Shown here: one piece after another, positions 8,252 to 16,021 of the stretch | Numbering within the stretch: position 1 is the stretch's first letter | Layout of the letters: each line of letters opens with the position of its first letter | NCBI RefSeq assembly: GCF_003963535.1 | Contig: NZ_CP034539.1 | Location: 9,672,001-9,736,000 of the forward strand | DNA: 64,000 nucleotides | Origin: Streptomyces cyaneochromogenes | GTDB taxonomy: Bacteria > Actinomycetota > Actinomycetes > Streptomycetales > Streptomycetaceae | Direction: 5' to 3' | Position numbers and translations under genes: made by a program | The notes under the pieces: generated by a model | What the model was told of the DNA's origin: nothing | The model's input: only the letters and a program-made list of their open reading frames with translations | Databases searched by the model: none

Positions 8252-9737
8252 GGCGGCGGGCCCGGTCCGGATGCGCAGGGTGGCCATCGTGGCCCCCGAG
8301 CAGGCGCTGCGGGAGAGCCTGGTCCGGATTGCCGAGGCGGGCTGCGTCGAGATCGACCTGGCCGGGGACGGCGGGCCGGATGTCCGTGGGCGGGCGGCCA
8401 CACGCCTCCAGCGGCTGCGTGCCGAACCGGCGCAACCCGTACTGAGCGAGGCGCCCCCTGACCTGGACGCACTGGAGCGTGAGGGCCGGACCGACCTGCT
8501 GGCCGGCGAGGCACAGTTGGAGGAACGGCTCGGCAGCGCGGTCCGGCACGGCGCGGTCGCGGCACTGGCCGGCTGGTGCCCCGAAGCGCAGGTGGGCGCC
8601 ACGGCCGCTCGCATCGCCGGTGCCGGGGGCGCGCTGATGCCACTGCGAACCCCGCGCGGTATCGATCCGCCGACCTTGCTGACCGGAGCGGACACCGCGT
8701 CCCCGGCGTTCACGGCGAGGCCGGTGCGCCGCTCCTTCACGCCTCTGGTCACCACATACGGAACCGTGCCCTACGCCGACCTCGACCCCACCATGGCGGC
8801 CGGCATCGTCTACGTGGTGATGTTCGGCCTGATGTTCGGCGACGCCGGGCACGGTCTGCTGCTCGTGGGCATCGCGCTCCTGCTGCGGGCGGGCCGACCA
8901 CGCCGAGTGGCCGCGCTGCGCCCGCTGTGGCCCTTCGTCGCCGGAGCCGGGCTCGCCGCAGCCTTGGCCGGAGTGGCGTACGGCGAGTTCTTCGGGCCGA
9001 CCGGGGTGCTGCCCGTGCTGTGGCTGGAACCGCTGGAGGAGCCCATGCGGCTGCTGGCCGCGGCCGTCGGGCTCGGTGCCGTGCTGCTGGCCGTCGCCTA
9101 CGCCGCGGGGATCGTGAACCGGTGGCGGGAAGGCGGACCCGCGGCGGCCCTGTACGCGACGACCGGGATCGCCGGGGCCGCGCTCTATCTCGGTCTCGCC
9201 GCCGTCGCGGGGTACGTGTGGCTCGGCCAGGCCGGGTACGGAGTCGTGGGCGCGGCGATCGCGGCCGTCGGGCTGGCGCTGGCCGGGGTGGGGCTGTACG
9301 CCACCACCGCGGGCGGTCCGGGCGGTGCCGTGCAGACCGGCATCCAGCTGTTCGACGCCGTGGTGCGGATCGGCTCGAACGTCGTGTCGTTCGCACGGCT
9401 CGCGGCCTTCGGCCTCACCCACGCGGCGCTGGGGGCGATCGTCTGGGACGGCACGACGGCTCTGGCGGGGCGGGGCCCGGTGGGCGTCGTCGCAGCGGTA
9501 CTCGTGTTCCTCGCGGGCAATGCCCTGACCTTCGCCTTGGAGGCCCTGGTGGCCGGTGTCCAGGCGCTGCGACTGGAGTTCTACGAATTGTTCTCCCGGC
9601 TCTTCGAGGGCGAGGGCCGCCCCTTCAGGCCCTGGCACCTGCCCGTGGAGCACCTCACGGGGCCGGCCGCCGACACCGGACCGCTCGCAGTGGCTCAGGC
9701 CGTGCGGCGCGGCCCGGCAAGGGAGGAGGAAGCGTGA
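8238..9737 (+). CDS. ntpI: V/A-type ATPase subunit I (a subunit), short form
   Basis: Stator membrane subunit forming the ion half-channels. Residues 1 to about 165 are the cytoplasmic arm. The rest is a membrane domain with about seven hydrophobic helices, starting at the family motif MFGLMFGDAGHGLLL. The key helix SNVVSFARLAAFGLTHAAL carries the arginine equivalent to the essential Arg of yeast Vph1 (R735). At 499 residues it is shorter than typical archaeal I subunits (about 620-660); the missing part is mainly in the N-terminal arm. The end of the gene overlaps subunit K by 4 bp. Confident. Confidence 0.9.
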   Translation: MLRAEAAGPVRMRRVAIVAPEQALRESLVRIAEAGCVEIDLAGDGGPDVRGRAATRLQRLRAEPAQPVLSEAPPDLDALEREGRTDLLAGEAQLEERLGSAVRHGAVAALAGWCPEAQVGATAARIAGAGGALMPLRTPRGIDPPTLLTGADTASPAFTARPVRRSFTPLVTTYGTVPYADLDPTMAAGIVYVVMFGLMFGDAGHGLLLVGIALLLRAGRPRRVAALRPLWPFVAGAGLAAALAGVAYGEFFGPTGVLPVLWLEPLEEPMRLLAAAVGLGAVLLAVAYAAGIVNRWREGGPAAALYATTGIAGAALYLGLAAVAGYVWLGQAGYGVVGAAIAAVGLALAGVGLYATTAGGPGGAVQTGIQLFDAVVRIGSNVVSFARLAAFGLTHAALGAIVWDGTTALAGRGPVGVVAAVLVFLAGNALTFALEALVAGVQALRLEFYELFSRLFEGEGRPFRPWHLPVEHLTGPAADTGPLAVAQAVRRGPAREEEA

Positions 9738-10150
9738 TCACCTGGTTCCTGGCCCTGCCCGTCATCGTGGCGGGATTCGTCGCCGTACGTCTTGTCCTGC
9801 GACGCTCCGGCCGGACGGCCCTGTGGTGGATGGTCGCCGCCGACGCCGTTCTCCTGGTGGCCGCCGCCGTGGTACTGACCCTGGCGCTCGGCGGCGGAAC
9901 CGCCCAAGCCGCGACCACCGCGGCCCAGGAGTCCGGCTCCGGGTCCGCCGCTCTGATCGGCGCCGCGATCGCGGTGGCCGGTGCGACGATCGGCGCGGGC
10001 ATCGCCGTCGCCTACACCGGTGCGGCGGCCCTCGCGGCGCTCAGTGAACGGCCCGAGCTCTTCGGCCGGGCCATGGTCATCGTCGGTCTGGCCGAGGGCA
10101 TCGCCATCTACGGGCTGGTCGTCGCGGTCATCCTCATCGGCAAGGCGTGA
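9734..10150 (+). CDS. ntpK: V/A-type ATPase subunit K (c-ring proteolipid)
   Basis: Membrane rotor subunit of 138 residues. The C-terminal hairpin (about 70-138) has a Gly/Ala-rich helix, a polar loop ALSERPELFGRA and a helix with the ion-carrying glutamate in GLAEGIAIYGLVV. The first about 60 residues add two hydrophobic segments and end near TAQAATT; they may be a cleaved leader, as in some bacterial c subunits, or two extra helices. There is only one conserved hairpin carboxylate, and I do not see the Gln residues of Na+-binding rings, so proton coupling is more likely. Start GTG overlaps the I-subunit stop. Confidence 0.88.
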   Translation: MITWFLALPVIVAGFVAVRLVLRRSGRTALWWMVAADAVLLVAAAVVLTLALGGGTAQAATTAAQESGSGSAALIGAAIAVAGATIGAGIAVAYTGAAALAALSERPELFGRAMVIVGLAEGIAIYGLVVAVILIGKA

Positions 10151-10152
10151 CC

Positions 10153-10380
10153 ATGGGCAGCGTCGCCGCCCTTGGAGAGCGGTCCCGTGTGGCCGGTCTG
10201 GCGCTGGCCGGAGCGGTCGTGCTCGTCGCCGACGGCCCCGAAGCCGTACGGCGGATCTGGCGGAGTCTGCCGGACGGCGTCGACCTGGTGATCCTCACCC
10301 CTGCCGCGGCCGAGGCACTGGAGTCGGATCCGGCGGCGCCCAGGGGCCGCAGGCCGCTGACGGCCGTGATGCCGCCATGA
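10153..10380 (+). CDS. V/A-type ATPase subunit F
   Basis: Small central-shaft subunit that binds subunit D. The 75-residue product has the Rossmann-like start LAGAVVLVADGPEAVRRIW and LVILTPAAAEAL, the place where subunit F has its conserved beta-strand before the C-terminal helix. It is shorter than the usual about 100 residues, lacking most of that helix. AAGG 7 bases upstream supports ATG 10153; a GTG at 10147 overlaps the K stop. Identification depends on position between K and E and on length, so confidence is moderate. Confidence 0.65.
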   Translation: MGSVAALGERSRVAGLALAGAVVLVADGPEAVRRIWRSLPDGVDLVILTPAAAEALESDPAAPRGRRPLTAVMPP

Positions 10381-10901
10381 CGACCCCCCCCGGGCAGATG
10401 TCGGACGCACTCTCGCCGGTCCGGGCGGAGCTGCTGCGAGCCGCTCACACCGACGCCGATGCGCTCCTGGCCCGCGCCGAGCGGGAGGCCGCCGCGCTGC
10501 TCGACCAGGCCCGTGCCGAGGCCGGGACGATCCTCGACGATGCCCGCAGGCAGGGCGAGGCCGACGGTGCGGACGCCGCCCGCGACCGCCTCGTCGGGGC
10601 CCGGCGGGAGGCCAGGTCCCGCACGCTCGCCGCTCGCCGGGAGTCGTACGAGGAGTTGCGCCGCGAGCCCGCCGAGCGGGTCCGGGAGCTGCGCCGGGCC
10701 GATGACTACCCGTCCCTGCGGGAGCGGCTGGAACACCGGGCGCGCGTCCTCCTCGGTCCTGCCGCCGAGGTGACCGGGCACGCCGACGGGGGTGTGGTGG
10801 CGCAGGTGCCGGGGAGGCGGATCGATCTGTCGCTGACCGCGCTGGCCGACCGGGCGCTGGATCGCATGGGAGGGGAGGTGCGGAGCCTGTGGGCGCCGTG
10901 A
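10377..10901 (+). CDS. ntpE: V/A-type ATPase subunit E (peripheral stalk)
   Basis: Peripheral-stalk subunit of 174 residues. The N-terminal half is a charged helix (DADALLARAEREAAALLDQA) and the C-terminal half a small alpha/beta domain that would cap the A/B head (VVAQVPGRRIDLSLTALADR). It overlaps subunit F by 4 bp and subunit A by 13 bp. The first codons contain eight consecutive C residues (10384-10391), a possible slippage site, but the frame is intact. Sequence similarity is weak; the call rests on architecture and the G-C-I-K-F-E-A-B-D order. Confidence 0.75.
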   Translation: MTTPPGQMSDALSPVRAELLRAAHTDADALLARAEREAAALLDQARAEAGTILDDARRQGEADGADAARDRLVGARREARSRTLAARRESYEELRREPAERVRELRRADDYPSLRERLEHRARVLLGPAAEVTGHADGGVVAQVPGRRIDLSLTALADRALDRMGGEVRSLWAP

Positions 10902-12661
10902 CGGAAGCTGCCGGGACGCGTCACCGGGCGCATGCTCGGGAGCCGGTCTCCCGGATCCTGCGCGTGACCGGACCGCTGGTCGAGATGGAGTACACGGGCG
11001 GTATCGCGATGTACGACCTGGTCTCGATCGGCCCGGCCGGGCTGCCCGGTGAGGTCGTGGCCATCAGCGGTGACGTGGTCACCGTCCAGGCGTACGAGTA
11101 CACCGGTGGACTCGCGCCGGGACAGACGGCGCTGCCCCAGGGCCGTCCGCTGTCGGTGCGGCTCGGTCCCGAGCTGCTCGGCGGGATCTTCGACGGCCTG
11201 CTGCGCCCCCTGTCCGGCGCCGGCGACTGGCTGCTGCCCGGGGCGGGGCGGCACGCCGGCGAGGAACGCACTTGGAAGTTCTCCCCGTTGGTGGCGGAGG
11301 GCGCGCAGGTGGCCGAGGGGGAGTCGCTGGGGGAGATCCGGGACGCGGGAGCGGCGCGGGTGAGGGTCCTGGTGCCGCCCGGCTGCGAGGGCACGGTCGA
11401 GGAGATCGCCGTCGCGGGGGACCGCACGCGGGACGCCGTGGTCGCTGTGGTGGGCGGCACCGAGGTGACGGTCGGCGCCCTGTGGCCGGTACGCCGGGCG
11501 CGCCCGGTGCGGGAGCGCGTCGACAGCCACGAGGCCCTGAACACCGGCCAGCGCGTGATCGACCTGCTCTTCCCCGTGGCCCGGGGCAGCACGGTGGCGG
11601 TGCCCGGTGGCTTCGGCACCGGCAAGACGGTGCTGCTGCAGCAGATCGCCAAGTGGTGCGACGCGGACGTCATCGTCTACGTCGGCTGTGGGGAGCGCGG
11701 CAACGAGATGGCCGACGTCATCACCGAACTGTCGCAGCTGAAGGACCCGCGCACGGGCGGACGTCTCGCGGACCGCACCGTGACGATCGCCAACACCTCC
11801 AACATGCCCATGATGGCCCGCGAGGCGAGCGTGTACACGGGGATGACGGTCGCCGAATACTTCCGGGACATGGGTCTGGACGTGGTCGTCATCGCCGACT
11901 CGACCTCCCGGTGGGCCGAGGCGCTGCGCGAGTTCGCCTCCCGTACCGGCGCGCTGCCCGCCGAGGAGGGCTACCCGGCCGGACTCGCCTCCGCCATCGC
12001 GGCCTTCTACGAGCGCGCTGCCGCCGTGACCACCCTCGGCGGCGACCGGGGCTCGGTCACCGTGATCGGCGCGGTGTCCCCGCCGGGCGGGGACATGACC
12101 GAACCGGTGACCGCGCACACCGAGCGCTTCGTCCGCTGCCTGTGGACCCTCGACCGTGACCTCGCCTACGCCCGTCACTACCCGGCGATCTCCTGGGCCG
12201 GGTCGTTCTCCCGGGACGTACCGGTCCTCGCCGCCGGACACCGGGCGGCCGGCGATTCGGAGTGGGCTCGGCGCCGCGACCGGGTGGGAGCGGTACTGGC
12301 GGAGGCCGACCGGCTCGCCGATCTGGTGGACCTGATCGGGATCGCGGCCCTGCCCGCGCGGGAGCGGATCAGCGTGCTGGCGGGGAGGCTGGTTCGCGAG
12401 GGCGTACTGCAGCAGAGCGCGCTGTCCGAGCGGGACGCGTTCTGCGGCCCGGAGAAGACGGCCGCCCTGTCCGACGCCGTTCTCGCGGTCGCCGACCGCT
12501 GCCGTGGGCTGGTCGACTCCGGCGTCCCGGCGGCCTCGATCGAGGCGATCGACTTCGGTCCGCTCCTGCGGGCCCGAGAGGACACCGACCCGCACGACGC
12601 CGCCGGGGTGGCGGTGCGGCGGGACGCCATGCTCGCCAAGCTGGGGGAAGTGCGGCCATGA
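10889..12661 (+). CDS. ntpA: V/A-type ATPase catalytic subunit A
   Basis: Catalytic head subunit of 590 residues. Order: beta-barrel (about 20-90, ILRVTGPLVEMEY), the A-specific bulge domain (about 115-200), the nucleotide domain with Walker A GGFGTGKTV, the catalytic-glutamate segment GCGERGNEM, Walker B-like VVVIADSTSRWAEAL and the conserved SPPGGDMTEPV, then a helical C-terminus. The P-loop GFGTGKT differs slightly from archaeal GPFGSGKT. GTG 10889 has a good AGGGGAGG upstream. All catalytic residues are present, so an active enzyme is expected. This is clearly V/A-type, not F-type beta, because the bulge domain is present. Confidence 0.97.
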   Translation: MGAVTEAAGTRHRAHAREPVSRILRVTGPLVEMEYTGGIAMYDLVSIGPAGLPGEVVAISGDVVTVQAYEYTGGLAPGQTALPQGRPLSVRLGPELLGGIFDGLLRPLSGAGDWLLPGAGRHAGEERTWKFSPLVAEGAQVAEGESLGEIRDAGAARVRVLVPPGCEGTVEEIAVAGDRTRDAVVAVVGGTEVTVGALWPVRRARPVRERVDSHEALNTGQRVIDLLFPVARGSTVAVPGGFGTGKTVLLQQIAKWCDADVIVYVGCGERGNEMADVITELSQLKDPRTGGRLADRTVTIANTSNMPMMAREASVYTGMTVAEYFRDMGLDVVVIADSTSRWAEALREFASRTGALPAEEGYPAGLASAIAAFYERAAAVTTLGGDRGSVTVIGAVSPPGGDMTEPVTAHTERFVRCLWTLDRDLAYARHYPAISWAGSFSRDVPVLAAGHRAAGDSEWARRRDRVGAVLAEADRLADLVDLIGIAALPARERISVLAGRLVREGVLQQSALSERDAFCGPEKTAALSDAVLAVADRCRGLVDSGVPAASIEAIDFGPLLRAREDTDPHDAAGVAVRRDAMLAKLGEVRP

Positions 12662-14061
12662 GCCTGTCCGGAGGGATCGAGTACACGGCGGTGCGCGAGC
12701 TTCGCGGTCCGCTCGCCATCGTCGAGGGCGTCTCGGGGATCGGCTGGGACGAGTATGTACGCATCACGCTCGCGTCGGGCGAGCGGCGCCACGGCGTGGT
12801 CCTGGACGCCGACCGCGACCTGGCGGTCGTCCAGGTGCTGGAGGGCACTGCGGGCATGGATCCGGAGGGGGTCCGGGCCGCGTTCTCGGGCAGTCCGCTG
12901 CGCGTCCCGGTCGGCACGGACTGGCTCGGCCGCGTGTGCAACGGCCGCGGTGAGCCCCTCGACGGTGGCCCACCCGTCCTCGGCGCCCACGACGCCGAGG
13001 TGGGCGGCGCTCCCATCAACCCGGTGCGGCGCGAACCGCCGTCCGAACCGGTGCTCACCGGGGTCGGGGCCGTCGACGCCCTGACCACCCTGGTGCGGGG
13101 GCAGAAGCTGCCGGTGTTCTCCGTGGCCGGACTGCCCCATCTGGAACTGGCCGCTCAGATCGCCGCCCAGGCCACCGCGGCCGGAGAGGCGTTCAGCGTC
13201 GTCTTCGCGGGCATGGGACTCACCCACGCCGACGCCTCCTTCGTCCGCGACGCACTGGAGGAACGGTCCGCGGCCGGAGAACTGGTCCTGCTGCTGAACA
13301 CCGCCGACGACCCGGTGATCGAACGGATCCTCACCCCGCGGATCGCGCTCACCGTCGCCGAGCACCTCGCCTTCACCGTGGGGCGGCACGTCCTCGTGGT
13401 GATGACCGACATGACGACGTACGCCGAAGCCCTGCGCGAGGTCTCCGCCGCCCGCAGGGAGATCCCCGCCCGCCGCGCATACCCCGGCTACCTCTACAGC
13501 GACCTGGCCTCCCTGTACGAACGCTGCGGACGCATCCGGGGCCGTCCCGGCTCGGTCACCGTGCTGCCGGTGCTCACCATGCCCGCGGGCGACATCACCC
13601 ACCCCGTGCCCGACCTCACCGGCTACATCACCGAAGGCCAGATCGTGCTCTCGCCCGAGACACACGCACGGGGCGTCTACCCGCCGCTGGACGCGCTGTC
13701 CTCCCTCTCCCGGCTGATGCGCAAAGGCGCCGGCCCCGGCCGTACCCGCGACGACCACCTCGACGTCGCGGCCCAACTGCTGGCCGCCCTCGCCCGGGCC
13801 CGGCAGATCCGCGATCTCGCCGACCTGGTCGGCCAGGCGGCGCTGAGCCCCACCGACCGTCGCTACCTGGACTTCGACAAGGCGTTCCTGCGGGACTTCG
13901 CCGACCAGCGCAGTGACCGACCGCGCGACCTCGACGCCTCGCTGGAACGCGGCTGGCGGGCCCTGCTCACCCTGCCCCGCAGCCAGCTCTCCATGCTCCC
14001 CGCCCGGCTCCTCGACGCCCACGGGGCGAAGGACGACCCCGGCACGGGGGTGTCCCGATGA
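12658..14061 (+). CDS. ntpB: V/A-type ATPase subunit B
   Basis: Non-catalytic head subunit of 467 residues, alternating with A. It begins with the GPLAIVEGVSGIGWDE beta-barrel, lacks a Walker A motif as expected, and has the family block MTDMTTYAEALREVS followed by AARREIPARRAYPGYLYSD, which contributes the arginine finger to the catalytic site. The helical C-terminus has LSRLMRKGAGPGRTRDDH. It overlaps A and D by 4 bp each, consistent with fixed head stoichiometry. No degradation is visible. Confidence 0.96.
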   Translation: MSLSGGIEYTAVRELRGPLAIVEGVSGIGWDEYVRITLASGERRHGVVLDADRDLAVVQVLEGTAGMDPEGVRAAFSGSPLRVPVGTDWLGRVCNGRGEPLDGGPPVLGAHDAEVGGAPINPVRREPPSEPVLTGVGAVDALTTLVRGQKLPVFSVAGLPHLELAAQIAAQATAAGEAFSVVFAGMGLTHADASFVRDALEERSAAGELVLLLNTADDPVIERILTPRIALTVAEHLAFTVGRHVLVVMTDMTTYAEALREVSAARREIPARRAYPGYLYSDLASLYERCGRIRGRPGSVTVLPVLTMPAGDITHPVPDLTGYITEGQIVLSPETHARGVYPPLDALSSLSRLMRKGAGPGRTRDDHLDVAAQLLAALARARQIRDLADLVGQAALSPTDRRYLDFDKAFLRDFADQRSDRPRDLDASLERGWRALLTLPRSQLSMLPARLLDAHGAKDDPGTGVSR

Positions 14062-14681
14062 CCGGCACCCGCCGACGTACTCCGCCCGGTCGTGCGGGGC
14101 GGCTGCGGCTGCGGCACAGCCTCGACGTCGCCGAGCGCGGAGCCGACCTGCTGGAGCAGAAACTCCGCATCCTGCGCTCCGAGCACCAGCGCCTGCTGCG
14201 CACCCAGGAGACAGCCGCCCGCGCCTGGCGGGACCTGCTGCCCGAGGCCGAGGGCTGGCTGCTGCGCGGACTCCTCCTGGGCGGCGAACAGGCCCTCGAC
14301 TCGGCTGCCGCGGGCATCGGCCCCGCCGAGGTCACGGTGCACTGGACCGTATCCATGGGAGTACGCCACCCGGCGGCGGTCACCACGTCCGTACCCAACC
14401 GCTCGCCCACGGCCGCCGCGCCCTCCAACACTGCGCTCGTCCATGCGGAGGCGGCCTACGCCCGTGCGGTGTGCGCCGCCGCCGAGTACGCCGCCGCCCA
14501 CGCCGCCGCCGAGGCGGTGGGCGCGGAGGTCGTCAGCACCCGGCACCGGGTCCGTGCCCTGCGGCGCCACTGGATCCCCCGCCTGCGGGAGGAACTCGAC
14601 CGGGCCGACCTGGCCCTGGAGCAGGCCGAGCACGAGGACAGCGTCCGGCGGCGCTGGGCGGCTCGAACGACCGACGCGTGA
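14058..14681 (+). CDS. ntpD: V/A-type ATPase subunit D (central shaft)
   Basis: Rotary shaft subunit of 207 residues forming two long antiparallel helices. It starts with the family pattern TPPGRAGRLRLRHSLDVAER, then ADLLEQKLRILRSE, and ends with a helix RALRRHWIPRLREELDRADL, which matches the motif of subunit D that contacts F. It is the last gene of the ATPase operon. The next gene is convergent on the minus strand 27 bp downstream. The middle, non-helical part is divergent and Ala-rich. Confidence 0.9.
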   Translation: MTGTRRRTPPGRAGRLRLRHSLDVAERGADLLEQKLRILRSEHQRLLRTQETAARAWRDLLPEAEGWLLRGLLLGGEQALDSAAAGIGPAEVTVHWTVSMGVRHPAAVTTSVPNRSPTAAAPSNTALVHAEAAYARAVCAAAEYAAAHAAAEAVGAEVVSTRHRVRALRRHWIPRLREELDRADLALEQAEHEDSVRRRWAARTTDA

Positions 14682-14708
14682 CCGTTCTGCTGTGCGCCTG
14701 GGCGCGGT

Positions 14709-15365
14709 TCACTGGAACGCCGCGTGGATCTCCTGTTCGGTCGCGGAGTGCGACACGAGCAGGAGTTCATCCCCGGCCGCGAGCCGGATCGCCGGATCCG
14801 GCACGGTGGGCTGTCCCTCGCGGACGATCGTGGCGACGACCGTCCCTTCGGGCAGCCGGATGTCGCCCAGAACCCGGCCCACAGCCCTGGACTGCGGCGT
14901 GATGGCCGTCTCGATCACGTCGACGCCTGCCTTGCTGAGCCGCAGCAGGGCGACCGTGTCGGTGGCCCCGGTGGCCTCCTCGATGAGGGAGATCAGCGGG
15001 GTGGCTGCGGGAACGGCGACGTCGACGCCCCAGCGCCCGTCGAACAGCCAGGCGTTGTCGGCGTCGTTGACCCGGGCGGCCACGCGGGGCACCGAGAACT
15101 GCCGTTTGGCGAGCAGGCTGATGACGAGGTTGTCCTCGTCGTCCCCGGTGGTGGCGATGACGAGGTCGGCGGTCAGGGCACCGGCGTGCTCCAGGAGGAC
15201 GGGCTCGCAGGCGTCGCCCGCCACCAGGCGCGCCTGGATCCGGCCCTCCAGTTCGGCCACCCGCTCGTCGTCGATGTCGATCAGCGTGACCTCGTTGCGG
15301 GCCGCGGAGAGCACCTGGGCGATCTGGGTGCCGAGCCGCCCCGCGCCGGCGATGAGCACGTTCAC
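14709..15365 (-). CDS. trkA: TrkA-family NAD-binding regulatory protein (copy 2 of a pair)
   Basis: Cytosolic gating subunit of K+ transport, 218 residues: RCK N-domain with the Rossmann motif VLIAGAGRLGTQIA and an acidic residue after strand 2 (LIDIDDERV), then a TrkA-C domain (about 135-218) in which I read PDPAIRLAAGDELLLVS. GTG 15365 gives the standard N-terminus MNVLIAGAG. It overlaps its upstream neighbour by 4 bp. Two adjacent RCK genes suggest a heteromeric pair. No TrkH/KtrB membrane subunit is in the window, so the partner channel is elsewhere. Confidence 0.9.
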   Translation of the reverse strand: MNVLIAGAGRLGTQIAQVLSAARNEVTLIDIDDERVAELEGRIQARLVAGDACEPVLLEHAGALTADLVIATTGDDEDNLVISLLAKRQFSVPRVAARVNDADNAWLFDGRWGVDVAVPAATPLISLIEEATGATDTVALLRLSKAGVDVIETAITPQSRAVGRVLGDIRLPEGTVVATIVREGQPTVPDPAIRLAAGDELLLVSHSATEQEIHAAFQ

Positions 15366-16021
15366 GTTCCCAGCTCCTTGTCGAGAAAGCCGCGCAGCCT
15401 GCCCAGCGCGGTGGCCGCGACGGCGAAGGTGACCAGGTCGCCCGCCTGCGCGGGCGTGCTGTGTGCCGGGATCAGCGAGCGGCCCGCGCGGGTGACCTCG
15501 ACGACGCGGATCTCCCCGTCGACGTCGAACTCGGTCAGCCGCCGCCCGATGAGGTAGTCGGGCACCTCGGAGCGGATGAGCAGGGTCTCTCCGTTGCCGA
15601 AGCTGAGTTCGGGGCTCAGGTGGCGGTGCAGCAGCATCTGGTGGATCTGGTGCACGGTCCAGCGGACGCTGGCGATCGTGGGGATGCCGAGTTCGCGGTA
15701 GATGTCGGCGCGCCGGGGGTCGTAGATGCGGGCCAGGACGATCGGCACGCGGTACGTCTCCTTCGCCGTGCGCGCGCTGACGATGTTGCTGTTGTCCCCG
15801 GAGGTGACGGCCACGAACGCGTCCGCGTGCTCGATCCCGGCGGTCCGGAGCACGGCGCGGCTGTAGCCGTTGCCCTCGTGGAAGCGGATGCGGGGGCTGT
15901 CGGGCAGCCGCTGGGCCGCCTTGGGACGCCGGTCGACGACCTGCACGTCGTGCCCTTCCGTGGCGAGCAGACCGGCGAGGGTGGATCCCACCCGTCCGCA
16001 GCCGACGACGATCACCTTCAC
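15362..16021 (-). CDS. trkA: TrkA-family NAD-binding regulatory protein (copy 1 of a pair)
   Basis: The 219-residue protein has an RCK N-domain beginning VKVIVVGCGRVGSTLA, a VVDRRPKAAQRL strand 2 region, and a TrkA-C domain (about 140-219) with HSTPAQAGDLVTFAV. The GTG at 16021 is preceded by AAGGAG. It follows the P-type ATPase gene with a 4-bp overlap and precedes the second TrkA with another, so cation ATPase and K+ regulators are made together. Probable role is K+ homeostasis under low energy; the associated transporter is not seen here. Confidence 0.9.
   Translation of the reverse strand: MKVIVVGCGRVGSTLAGLLATEGHDVQVVDRRPKAAQRLPDSPRIRFHEGNGYSRAVLRTAGIEHADAFVAVTSGDNSNIVSARTAKETYRVPIVLARIYDPRRADIYRELGIPTIASVRWTVHQIHQMLLHRHLSPELSFGNGETLLIRSEVPDYLIGRRLTEFDVDGEIRVVEVTRAGRSLIPAHSTPAQAGDLVTFAVAATALGRLRGFLDKELGT

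Noticed and set aside
9734..10150. Na+-coupled V-ATPase
   Set aside because: The Gln/Thr ligands of Na+-binding c-rings are not visible; only the carboxylate is. Proton coupling is the simpler reading.
10384..10391. Run of eight C residues at the start of subunit E as a frameshift mutation
   Set aside because: The frame on both sides is consistent and the product has the right length and features.
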